Shown: positions 53,298-64,000 of the stretch, piece by piece
How positions within the stretch are numbered: the first letter of the stretch is position 1
Layout: every line of letters begins with the position of its first letter
DNA from: Cladorrhinum sp. PSN259
Taxonomy: Eukaryota > Ascomycota > Sordariomycetes > Sordariales > Podosporaceae
NCBI GenBank assembly: GCA_033725935.1
Contig: MU867120.1
Coordinates: 1 to 64,000, forward strand
Reading direction: 5' to 3'
Length of the DNA: 64,000 bases
Notes under the pieces: model-generated
Database searches by the model: none
The model's input: the letters and a program-made list of their open reading frames with translations, nothing else
What the model was told of the DNA's origin: nothing
Program-made: the position numbers and the translations under genes

Positions 53298-56201
53298 TGT
53301 TTTTGCTTGCTTTTCCTTTTTTTGTTTGTGGTTTTTTTTTTAACTCTTGATTGTTAATTTGTTTTTATCTTCACATTTGTGTTTTTTTCTTTCAATACGA
53401 ATTTCATTGAAGGTGAGAAGTCAAAACAACAAAATACCAGAGAGAGAGAGAGAGAGAACGGGTGAAAAGATGCGGGCGGGGTTTCACGGGATCCTAAATA
53501 AATGGCCATGAGACACACACACACATACGCCGAATACGCAAGTTGCAGCAGCAGTTTAAAATCCGGGTGAATTGGATCGACAGACAAGTTAGTTGCACCC
53601 TCGCTTTTCTGATGTTGCGTTCGTACCACCGCTGCTCTCATCTCTTCGGGGTTTACACATGATAGGATGATGTGGTATTGTATGTAAGTTTGGGTGGTAG
53701 TTGATGTTGCATCTGCCGATCGACAGAAGAGGGAATCCATCCGTTCCCCCTCGTTTTTTGTCGCTGACAGGCAAATGTTGATTGGTTGAAACCGTGATAT
53801 GCAGTCGTTGTTTTCTACATACGTCCCCTGCGGGGAAAGAAAATAGATTGAAAATGTTACCTTACTGTCTCAAGCCGTACAATCCCGCTCAAGACAAAAA
53901 GCAAAAAAAAAAAAAAGGACCGAGCCGTCTTATGGTACCAGTGTTTTGGAGGAGGAGGAGGAGAGTCGGGTATATAAATGAAGTCGTGTGTTAGATATAA
54001 TAAAATATTTCGTATGGTGATAGATCGATGGTATCGAGAAACTGGAAATTGGAGAAAAAAAGGTGATGGAGTAAATTAAACATGTAAAGTTTTGTTTGTA
54101 AAAAACAATTTGATGGATATTTCAGAAAGCTAGCTCTACACGTCGTTTGTTCAATTGCGCATGCGACTCTGCTTGGGTATCTTTCATTTTGCGTTATCTA
54201 ACATCCGGATCCCATCCTGGTAGAAGTTATCTCCAGGATTGAGGTTTATCGTCTTGGTGAATTAGTAATTGATGTCAATTAGGTTGCGGAAGGTGAGATA
54301 TGCTTCAAGTATGGTCAAGGTGTATATATACTTTTCGCATGACCTATTACGTTTCCTGAAGGTTACAATATTTTTTCTAGCAGTTCCATATTCCCAGCAG
54401 GCCACAAGGGCGGTGTGTCAGCCGGGGAAGCGGGTTCTGCATCCTGGGAAAAAGAAGGACCAGCATGCCAGACATGCAGTCCGACATCGAATCTACAGCC
54501 TTTTGATCAGTTTCTCCCAGTCTTCCCCGGAAATCCTCTTGGGCAATTTGCATGCAGAGTATAAAGGGATGCAATGCAGTTCAGTGCCGCAGCTTTTGTT
54601 GCCTGAGACAACCGACAGGGGTGTGGATTTCCCCTCCGCCTTCAATACTCGACACCCTCAGCAAAAGCTCCAAGTACATCATGGGCTCCAATTCAATGCT
54701 TGATGTCTACCTTTCCATTTTTCTATCTTGGATCCCGGATAGAAAACCTGTAGTTGTTCTAAATATTTTGATGCCAAGTCAGGGTCAGGGGTTGGACCCA
54801 CTTACCCCTGATGCAAGTAAACAAACGGGTCTGCACTAAACATGCCAACTCGTCTCTGCAGTACCAAAATATCGTTAATTCTACAAAGACTCTCTGAAAA
54901 TGTTTGCAGCAATTACCCACGCTCGGATCGTTCATGTGGTGTGGTATTTTCGGCTGTGGACAGGAACTGCCTCTGTCCCTTTTCCGAGAGACATACGTAA
55001 ACACCAGGATCACGGCCTGAAATTCCATCATGAAAAGGCACTCCCTCGCCCTCTATGAGTTAATATTCTCTCTCAATGCTTGCACAATCTCCCTCGACCA
55101 GTTAAAGACCCTTCAGAATTCGCCGATAACCGATAAGCGCCCCTAACGTGCCCCGTCTTCGTCCCAGCTCCTCCACAGGTACCTCGACAGCCACCACGCC
55201 TTGAAAAAGGAAAGAACGACCTCCTCAACGTCGTTATCAAACCTATGATAGCCGAAAACCAGTCGAATTTACACTCACCGGCTTCGATACTGCCGGTTCA
55301 TCGCTCACCGCCCGCAGACCAGCTATAACTCCCATCTGAAGCTTCTCGACTTCAACTTTCTTCCCTCGAGCAACAACAAGCAAGCGATCCCGCCGCCACC
55401 ACCACCAAAACAACGTCCCCGGCCCGCTCCGCTCGCTCTCTCGCTCGTCCGCTGCTCGTCTGCTCTCCGGCTCCAGCCCGCTGTTTTTTTAGTCTTTTTT
55501 GTAAGCTATTTTCCATTTTTTGTCCCCTCACTTTCATGTCATTCGAGCGACTCCAGACGTCTTCGGGACATCTCCTCAAGTGAGGATGTAGTCAAACCCA
55601 AGAGGTCGTGTTGGATGAGAAAAATGTCTTTCGTCTGGAAATTATAAAAGAGACAAACATCGGACGATTTCGTTTGCACGTTGATCTCGTCGCCGACGAC
55701 GTCATGTCCGACGAAAATAACAGACTACTCCCGATTGGAATACGACACTTTAGACCCCAAGACAGCTTCACTTTCACGATTTTACCCCGCCAAGTCGGTG
55801 AATAGCATCCCTCCCCAGAGCTCAAACGGATCGATTTTCGTTCCAACTTTCCGACTCGGCTCCAAACTGGTTTTACTCTGATGGAACCCGAGGCAAACGA
55901 AGAACAGCGGCCCAACGTTTCTCTCTGTTTATCGATAACTACCTCGAGTGAGGCATCCTCGTTACCTACACATAGACATACACATTAACTACAAGACTAC
56001 GGATGAGGCAGCCGACCATTACAACACCAGCAGCTTTTACTTTTTAATTTCTAGTCTTATCAACCCCTTTTCACCTCTCCAACAAACCAGATGGCGAGAA
56101 TTGAAATGATATCTCCCCTTGCCCCAAACACAATATCGAGATTCTTTTCTCCTATTCAGAACCCCGCTAACCTGCTCTTAGTTTAAAAAAAGACATTGAA
56201 G
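53298..56201. other. Intergenic 2.9 kb with microsatellites
   Basis: Contains a (GA)9 run (53,439-53,457), a (CA)6 run (53,512-53,524) and A/T-rich stretches. From about 55,380 a C/T/G-rich segment leads toward the gene at 56,202 and may hold its 5' untranslated exons. No other gene is seen. Confidence 0.45.
53439..53457 (+). repeat. (GA)n microsatellite
   Basis: Nine AG/GA units, 141 bp upstream of the transporter start; likely length-variable. Confidence 0.9.
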
Positions 56202-58498
56202 ATGCCCCGATCGGGGTACGAGACCACCAACATGGTGGAAGATGGCGCCGCCCGGCCAGCCGGTCCCAAGCCGCCCCCTCCCTCGTCGGCCGATGACGGC
56301 GGCGACAAGAAGAAGAAGAAGAAGGGTGGTGCTGCCTCCGGGTCTGCGGGCGACAAGCCCAAGGATCAGGAGGAGGAAGAGAAGGAGAAGAAGGATGGAG
56401 GCGAGTCCTCTTATTCTTCCTCTGCCGCCGCCGCCAAGAACAACGTAAGTTTTTTTTTTAAGCTTTTTTATTGTTTTTTCTGTTTGTTTGTGTGTGTTTG
56501 GATTTGAAATTTCGATTGAATTTCACTGTCGACTTGGATGATACTTGAGGAGTTGGGTGTATGTCTTGGGTTTGAACAGGTGGATATGATATTGGAGGAT
56601 TGTGGAACGTCAATGATTTGGGGTTTCTTTCTTTCCGGACTTGGGTTGGGTTTGAAAAAGGACGTTGGCTAACAATCCGATAACACAGTAAACCGCGCCC
56701 GAGCCCGTCCTCCTCCCCGCCTGCCGCTCCGTTGCTCGCCTGCCGCCTGCCGCCTGCCGCGCGCCTTCTTGGTAAGTATTTCAATCTTTCCCGACTGCCG
56801 CTTGCTTTTATTCTTTTCCCTGTCTTGTTCCCCCTTTTCAATCCCAACCTTTCATGACGCTTAGCCAAGGAGTTTTGGAGAGCACCGGAACATCATATTC
56901 CTTACTTTTCATCTGCCGAACCTAGATGGGTTTCAGAAGAGAGAATTTTTTTAAACGACCCAAAGTCCTATCTCATGCACAACATCCGTCTCATGTAATT
57001 ACACTATACTCTGTACACCATTCATTTTCTCTTGAAAGTTTTACCTTGTAGTTCTCTAGCAAGAATACTAACATGAAAAGTTTAACAGACAAGTTCAAGT
57101 TTCCGTCCCGCCTACCGCTCCGCCTCCTACCCACCGGCGTCGCTTCTCTTTTTTCCCGCTCGGCTCGGCTCCGGCCCGATATTTTTCTTCTTCGGCAATG
57201 GCGAGGTTTTCCTTCTTTTTCGGGTTTCCCTGGGCTTGGTGTTGGGTTGGTTGTGCTGGTGTTTGGTGTTTGCTTTGGTAGTGGGAGGATGGTTTTCTGT
57301 GTGCTCTCATGCTGGTTTTGTTTTCTTTTTTTCGGTGGTTTCGTTGGGTTTGTTTGGGGGCTTTCCTTGGGATTTGGTTTCCTCTGGTTTGTTTTTCTGC
57401 GGGTTGGTAGGAGTTGAGAAGGAAGAAAAAAAAAGAGATGGGTTTCGTTTTTCTTCTGGAGGAGGAAAGGGGAGGTGTGGGAATTTCCGGCTGGCTTTTC
57501 TTTTTCCTTCTGGGTTGGGTTATCAGGGAGTTCTTTGGGACTTTTCTGACTCTGGTTTCCTTGTGTCCTTGGGTGGTTTTCCCCCTTTCGGCTGCTGGTT
57601 TTCTCTTTCTTCTTCTCTGGAGTGGCGTATGGATCCTTTTTTATTTCTCCCCTCCTTTCTTCTCTTCCTCTCGGCGGTTTACCTCCTGGGTTCCTGTTTC
57701 TCCCTTCCCTCTTATTTGTTTTAGAAGGACTCCCCTCGTCTTTTTTATTTCTTTTTTTAAGTGAAAGAAAAAGAACATCTCTCTAAAAAAAGACACGGCC
57801 AATCGTAATGGTTTCTTTTCTAATATTTCGAGATATCATGTGTGATTGTGTGTGGTTCGTTGATGTTTATGTGACTGACATCTTTGGAGAGTTGAAGTCT
57901 TTTCTTTCTTGAGTAAATTCAGGTTTCTACTTTCCCATATCTACTACTTCACTTTAGTAATGTGCTTATGTTCAACCTACCTCGAGTTCATAATAATCTT
58001 CAATTCATAGACGAAGCCAATAGAGTAAAGTAGTCAGTCATCTCTCAAGCTGAGTGATTGGTGGCTTGAGAACTGAGCTCTTATGTACACTCCTTAGTCT
58101 CATTGACTTTTCAACTGCTATCAACATATCTCTCTCTCTCTCTTTCTCTTGTGGGGGGTTTTTTTTTCAGCATAAACATCAAGACGTCATCTTCTAGATA
58201 CTAACCCCTTTGAGAAGGAGAAACCCGAGTGCCTCGTCTGTTCACCAGTGAGCAATAGAATGATCCGCTCCAGTGCAGGTTGGAGATCCGACAGCTCGAA
58301 GCTGTGGAGATTCCTCGGTACGATGATCCCAAATGGTCATACGCAGTTAAGCTTCTCTCGCGGCTGTGGTTTTCTCCGGTTTGGGTTTGTCCAAGAGTTT
58401 CTTCTGGCACAGAAGCTCATAATGCATCTCCGAAGAAAGGTGTGCAACTGGGGAGAACTGTGGGCCAGTATTATTATGCTCTGCAAAGGGATTATTAA
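56202..58498 (+). CDS. Tentative two-exon gene, charged 160-aa protein
   Basis: Exon 1 (56202-56444) starts with ATG in a fair context and encodes 81 residues: a short ordered N-terminus, a Pro-rich piece, then Lys/Glu/Gly/Ala-rich low complexity, ending at a perfect GTAAGT donor. A plausible last exon (58259-58498) after AATAG reads NDPLQCRLEIRQLEAVEIP... to YYYALQRDY and stop, in phase. The 1.8-kb intron this needs is very long for a fungus, and its interior is GT/T-rich with C/G-rich islands; extra exons may be hidden there or the two exons may belong to different genes. I do not recognise either part. Confidence 0.35.
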
Positions 58499-61400
58499 AT
58501 ACGCGACATGAAAATATTTGAAGCACTTCGCTGGGCGTTTTGGATGATTGGCAAAGAGACTTGTTGGAATTTCTGAAGAGGGGGTGGTGAAAAAATATAT
58601 GACTTTCGTCAGAGGGGGTGGGGGGCTGTCGGAATCCGCTAGTGAGTGCATTTTATTCGCATGGGATAATGAATGGGGAGTGTTTGAAGAAGGATGGGAT
58701 TGTGTCACACTGCGTTGTAATCTACTAATACCAGTTAAACTGTTAGATATTATTTTACGGAAGCACAGGGGAGAAGCGTTACCTGGCTTGGAGAGGGTGT
58801 ATCACAGACAGTCACCTAGCAGAGGGCATATGTTTGTCAGCATTTGAAGATGGGCAAAAAAATAAAATAGAAAAATGCTGCCATCTACAAAGTTTTGGTC
58901 AAATTACGCCGTAGGATATTCATCTTGGAAAGCGCAGAATAAAGTTGCCGAAACAAGTTTTGGTCCCCGTCTGCATGACAGAATCTTGTGGCTGATCAAA
59001 GTTTGACAAAGTGCCGGCAGCTTGCGGTGCTCAGCGCCTTCTCTGTCGTAAATAGTTACCCGATCCGGGGCCGGGTCCAGTTCAACTTGAACCTGGAAGT
59101 TGCGGCATCTTTGGTAGGAGATTTGGAAAGAACGATGGCAATACTATCAAACTGTTAACGGATCCATCCGCTGAACCCCAAAATACATCTAGAATAGATC
59201 TCGGGTCCATCCTGTTTTTTTCTCGATAGGTTCTATTCTTGTAGATTAGAAACAAGGATTTGAGGCTGCGCTTGATTAGTTTTCTTGGGAGAGGTTGTTG
59301 TTATCTCGTGTTCAGGTCTTTTGTAAAACTTGTTGGGAGATATTTCGCGGGTTTAGTTAGACGGCTGATGAGGGAGAAAGGGGAGAACAGTGTTCATAAA
59401 AGAGACTGTTTCTTCGGGCTGCTCAGGAAGATATCACAATTTACAATATAAGCCCAGTTAATGGCCGAGGGGGCTGTTCCATTCTAGGTTCCCGACAACC
59501 GGCAAAGAAACGTAAGCTCAAGTGCTTTGCTCTTTTCTAACCACGCCTCAGGTTCTGTTACCCTCTTCTTCTCTTCCTCCAGCTTGCGCTACTACAGGAA
59601 GTGAAAAACCAGCTGCTTATTTGAGACCTGCAGCGTCTTTGATAGGGAAACGTGGTGGCCTGGTTTGTTAAGTCAACGAACACGTATGAGCATATCGAGT
59701 TCCACCTCCCCAGTAGAATGGAAGCCCGAAGTTTTCGGATGTCTTAATATTCTAGACAGTATTTCTCTCCTTGGGAAACCACATGCATGAACATGTGACG
59801 TCTCAAGACAGGTTAAAAAAAAAAAAAGAATGAATTGTGTTGAATGTGTCGACCATGCCATGTTCAAAATCCCCTTATTCACCACCTGTTGTCTTGCCTG
59901 CAGGCTGAAATCACTAGCCACTGCGCAAAGGTGGCTTGTTCCTCCTATTATCACCACCCCCTAGCATTCATCGTAACAAAAGCCTCAGGCAATATATATG
60001 TCTCCCGGAAAGATATCCCATTCTTGGAAAATCAGGGATAACACACCCTCAACCATGACCCCTATTCTGGACTACAACCCTCCCTCCCTCCCTCCCTCCC
60101 TCCCTCCCTTCACACTCCCTGTTACGAGATGCTGCTCCCTTACCGACGATCAGAGATCAGATCAACGGCTGTGCGACATACATAAACGGTAAGACCCTGA
60201 AAAATGTGATCTGAGAACCCTTGAATATGACCCTGTACACGTTGTATTCTCGAAAGCGAAAACCCTTCTTCTTCCATTGGGCCTTTCTAGAAAACAACAC
60301 ACATCTGTCGATCCCCACACAAAATACGAGCTTTTTTTTTTTTACAGTACCCAAAAGCCAATAGGGAAGCTTCCCTCTTCTTCTTACCTTGCAGTTCACT
60401 ATGTATGTCGCGCCGATCATCTGCCCTCCCCCCTCCCCCTCCGTTCCAAGGTCAGGTTGTTGGATCCCCACCAGACAGCTGCGCGTGCAAGTCCCCCTCC
60501 CCGCCGCCCCGGGCTACCGCGTGCCTCGTCCCTGCGTGTTGCATGCGGCATCGCAAGTTCGTTGGACGATGTTGAATGGCGGCGGCATCAACGGTGTCAT
60601 GTCAACGGTGAGAACCTGGGATAAAATGCTACCCTTACGGTAGGGCGTTACCCTCACCCCCGTCCGCTCCCCCTCCCCCCGTCACTCCGTCCGTTTGCGT
60701 CGGCCAACCTTATGTGATCTGCAGTCAACTGCCGGACACGTAAACAGTAACATGTTGATCAAATTTATTTTGGAACACACTTGGAAATAAGAATATGACT
60801 TTTACACACTCACATGTTGTAAAATGGCTGCGCTTCGCACGGATATTTACATGCACGTGCGTTGTGTACCGGAACAGCAGGGGGGGGTTGAGAAAGATAT
60901 GGGATTTGAAGCGATCAGCATCGAGTTTTGTCAAGAAATTCGATGGATGATCTCCACTGCCCAGCCGTCAGGGTGCTTTCTGTGGTCTTCCCGCACGTGT
61001 ATACAATAAACAAAACGCGTGGTTGGGGCGAAGAGATCATCACGATCAGCAACGGCTTGGGTTCAGCCTTGGGGTCAGTAATAGGCACACACCGCTGGAC
61101 AACGAGGCCGAACCGTACATACTGTGTAGTAATGTGTGCAGCCTTTTTGGATCAAATAGTGATGCTCGTTTTGTTGCAGGATGGTTGAGCTCAGCTCGTG
61201 ATTTATGACTACTCAGCTGATCTACAAAGCTGAGGGAGGCACGCCGAAACAAAACACTGTCGATGTGTCCCTCACTATGTAGATCCTTCAGCTGTTGCCT
61301 CTTGAGGTGCTAGAGCCGGATAGAAAGCTGCTGGAGCAATATAAGTAGGTCCCCATCACTATCGCGCTTCCATTCTCGGGCGCACGTACTGTACATGCAG

Positions 61401-64000
61401 GTGATATATACATACCTGGATGCATATGCATCTATTACTGCAATGTACAGCCACCCGTCGTTGCCATCAGATATCCGCGGTTACAATAGAGATGTGATGT
61501 ACGGCAAGTAACGCCATCAAGATACCGTCAGCATGATGAGAAAGACTCCCTGCGTGCTAACCCAAATCTGAATTTCCTAATGAATGCAACCCTCTAGTAG
61601 TCAGCCGATGTGGGTGATGATCCCCTCATCTACCCTTCTTTTCTAATCTCCTCATTTAAGCTGTTAAAATCATTCGAGTTAAATCATCATCGACTAATGC
61701 CGAGACGGTTTAGATGTCGTTCGATTTGAATAGCATTGGCAAGTGCTTGTTCTCCTGTAAAACAATTCGTTAGTATGACGAGTTACCTTCCCCAAAATCT
61801 CTGTCCATGCTGCCATCCCATCCTCCATGAGGTCCCACCAAGACAAAACTGTCAACGCTGCAGAACTGCATAGCGAGATGCTTCAAACGTGCATTCCGCA
61901 GCGCGAAATCCGGTGGCCCCAACTGCCATCCCTGACTCCATTCCAGCCAGTGACAAGCTCAGGATGGTGGTCCGGCCGAGACCCAGGGTAGCAGCACCCA
62001 CCCCCCCTGCACACTGTTTGTTTTTCTCGGCAATGATCACCAAAAAAGGCCTACCGACAGCCCCCATCCATCCATGTGCCCATCCCTGGTACAGCGGCAG
62101 ATGATATCGATGATAGTGCGGGAGCGTTGGTGGAAGAGGTGGTGGAGGTGATCATCTCGTGTCAGGCTTTTCTTTCTTTCCTTCACAATCCATTTTTTTC
62201 TCTTCCTTTTCTGATATACTGCCTCCCCGCTATCCAGAGTATCATTCTCATGACTGTGGCATATTCCATATCCACACCGTCGTGATGGTCGTTTGGTTGT
62301 TCCTCGGTGCTTGGCGCATAGATATCCACCCTTCATTCCATCCCAATTCCGAATAATTAAAAAAAATTGTGATTTGACAGAAAATCTCAACAGGTCGTAC
62401 AGTGACGTCATCCATCCTGTCAACAAAGCCCAAGCTCTGTCAAAAATGCGTGGAGAGGGTGGAGTTAGTGTTGGCTCAGTTGCAATTACCCGAACAAGGG
62501 CGTCCAGACATAGTTGCTAGGAACACCCCCATTTCGCTGTGCTTTTTCCGAGGGTAGACCTGCCCGTGCGCGCGGAAAAGACAGAACACACCGCATATCC
62601 ACCACCCATGGGAATTCACCAACAATCCGATTTCTGTGTGAAAAAGAGGGGGTGCACAAAGTGGTATCAGTCGAGAATGACGTAGCCTCATGCAGGAGAA
62701 GGTGAGAATGGGCCTTAGCTTAATGCGACACCCATCTCTTTTCGGTCCTCATCAGATGATGGTGTGCTTCATGACACCTCAGCCGAATTTACCCAATGCG
62801 GAAAATTGTCAAAGTACATTTTTTATTCCCTGTGAAATGCAGCCATCGGCTTTGAGCAATGCGGTTGGACGGTGCCACGTAATCGAAATAGTAAATTCCG
62901 AAAAAAAAAAAAAAAAAAGGACTAGGTTGTTGTATATTGGGGGAATAAGCGTGCAAATGTCGTGGAGTCGTGGATAGCAGTCCTAACATTGGATTCCGCT
63001 GTGGTGAGAAAGGGGGGTGTGACCCAATGAAACCTCTGACGTCATCTTAGCTGGGAGAGGCTGGGAATAGCTTCAGCGTCGCGCGGGCCCCAAAGGAGGA
63101 TGGGTGGATGCATCCGGAGCATATGTTCCACACCGTAGCATGGTGCTAACCGTTAGCGTAAGCCTTGGCTTTTGGGTTGAGGAGAGTGGTAAAACGTCGG
63201 AATGGGAGTAAAAGGGAAATAAGAAAAAACAAACAAAGAGAGAATAGATATCGATATGCGACCGTTGGAACGATTAATTAGGGGTCTTGCTACCCTGATC
63301 CCACCGCGGACCCTTTCCACGATGCTGATTCTTTCCCATTCAGGTCGTGTAGCAGCAGCAATGCTAAAATTGTGACCCTCACAGCATCCCCTTGCAGATC
63401 AATCAACAAGAGTTATTATCTCTTCTCCTGATCGCTTTTGATGTGGTTTTCCCTCCTGACAAAAATTTCATCAGCCTTATGCGTGGAGGGTATTGGATGC
63501 AGGCTGTACGGCTAGATCTAGTGTACATAGTATACAGCGATTGTTTAATTGGAGCTGCAAGTTGCACCGCGTAAGCGATTATGAAGAATCTCGCGTCTGC
63601 TTCGGCTGGGTGGACGCAAATGTCGGAAACGGCTTCCAGAATACCAAGACCTTGGGACCATCCCCAAAAGAAGTCGAGATCGGCGTCATCGCGCTTCCAT
63701 CCCGAACACGGGAAGTGCTTGCGAGCTTCCACTAAAACGGTTCGCGCAGTGGGCCGACGTCGGTGCAAATGTTTTTTTAGTTTTCATAATGAGAATAAAA
63801 AACGCCAGGATGACAGTTGTAAGCTCCCGCTTGTCGAGTTTCATCGGCGATGCGTTCGGTTTCATTGCACGGCTTTTCCTAGCCACTCGGAAAGCGGACC
63901 GCGGTCATTTGATGGTGCAATTGAGGAGTGGATGGATCGATTCGAACTCAATTGAATGGAGGGGAAGAAAGCGCTGTGGAAACATGACATGACGTCATAT
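58499..64000. other. Non-coding 5.5 kb to the window's end
   Basis: No gene with an ATG start, splice support or known motif is seen on either strand. A (CCCT)8-like run lies at 60,078-60,109 and an A18 run at 62,901-62,918. The frames at 63,403-63,768 (minus) and 63,581-63,955 (plus) overlap each other and lack family features. The region may contain promoter DNA for a gene outside the window. Confidence 0.45.
60078..60109 (+). repeat. (CCCT)n microsatellite
   Basis: About eight CCCT units, pyrimidine-only on the plus strand; may form triplex or be length-variable. Confidence 0.92.

Noticed and set aside
57073..57417. A 114-codon frame with many Gly/Phe/Val/Leu residues that could be a membrane protein
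   Set aside because: It lies in the GT-biased block; the composition follows from base skew and there is no conserved pattern.
1..64000. CRISPR array, prophage or bacterial operon
   Set aside because: No regularly spaced direct repeats or phage genes. Introns, intergenic size and gene families are those of a filamentous fungus.

Overview
The window looks like nuclear DNA of a filamentous ascomycete, most likely a Sordariales species of the Neurospora/Sordaria kind. Genes are monocistronic and carry short introns (about 48-90 bp, GT...AG, one of 257 bp). Intergenic spaces are long, with homopolymer and dinucleotide runs. Several families are typically fungal (C2H2 plus Zn2Cys6 regulator, P450, VAO flavoprotein), and nop9 and eIF2A are present. 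I placed exon joins by eye from splice consensus, frame and protein continuity. No database search was possible.

Layout. 0.5-8.5 kb, all minus strand: zinc alcohol dehydrogenase, cytochrome P450, large zinc-finger regulator. 8.7-13.9 kb: a small ORF, remnants of possible decayed genes, a secreted GH43 hydrolase and an HD-domain (cyanamide hydratase-like) enzyme. 14.7-21.5 kb: dienelactone hydrolase, a GNAT gene with an in-frame stop, a vanillyl-alcohol-oxidase-type flavoprotein and a convergent FAD/NADPH monooxygenase. ADH, P450, hydrolase, VAO and monooxygenase would suit breakdown of aromatic or alicyclic compounds, but they are not in one compact cluster, so this is only a suggestion. 22.6-31 kb: a one-TM protein, a large secreted protein with three SnoaL-like modules, and two unknown proteins. 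31-42.5 kb is gene-poor: a structured RNA-like element, a decayed gene, a T38/A20 tract, one nuclear-type unknown gene, a strong hairpin and a MITE. 42.5-53.3 kb: an unknown protein divergent from nop9, a second copy of the RNA-like element, eIF2A and a sugar-type MFS transporter. 53.3-64 kb: one tentative two-exon gene and long non-coding sequence.

The best candidate for something undescribed is the pair of TATA-preceded, T-run-terminated structured elements at 34.1-34.3 kb (minus) and 47.2-47.5 kb (plus). Each has a TATATA about 31-32 nt before a 39-40 nt hairpin. The outer hairpin stems differ in sequence yet still pair. Both have a shared box A-like string and a box B-like string at the same spacing. 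They look like a dispersed, probably Pol III-transcribed non-coding RNA or tRNA-like retroelement family. Other leads are a 245-bp MITE with near-perfect 29-bp inverted repeats and a 5-bp target duplication, a long GC-rich hairpin at 38.5 kb, and two or three genes caught in decay.
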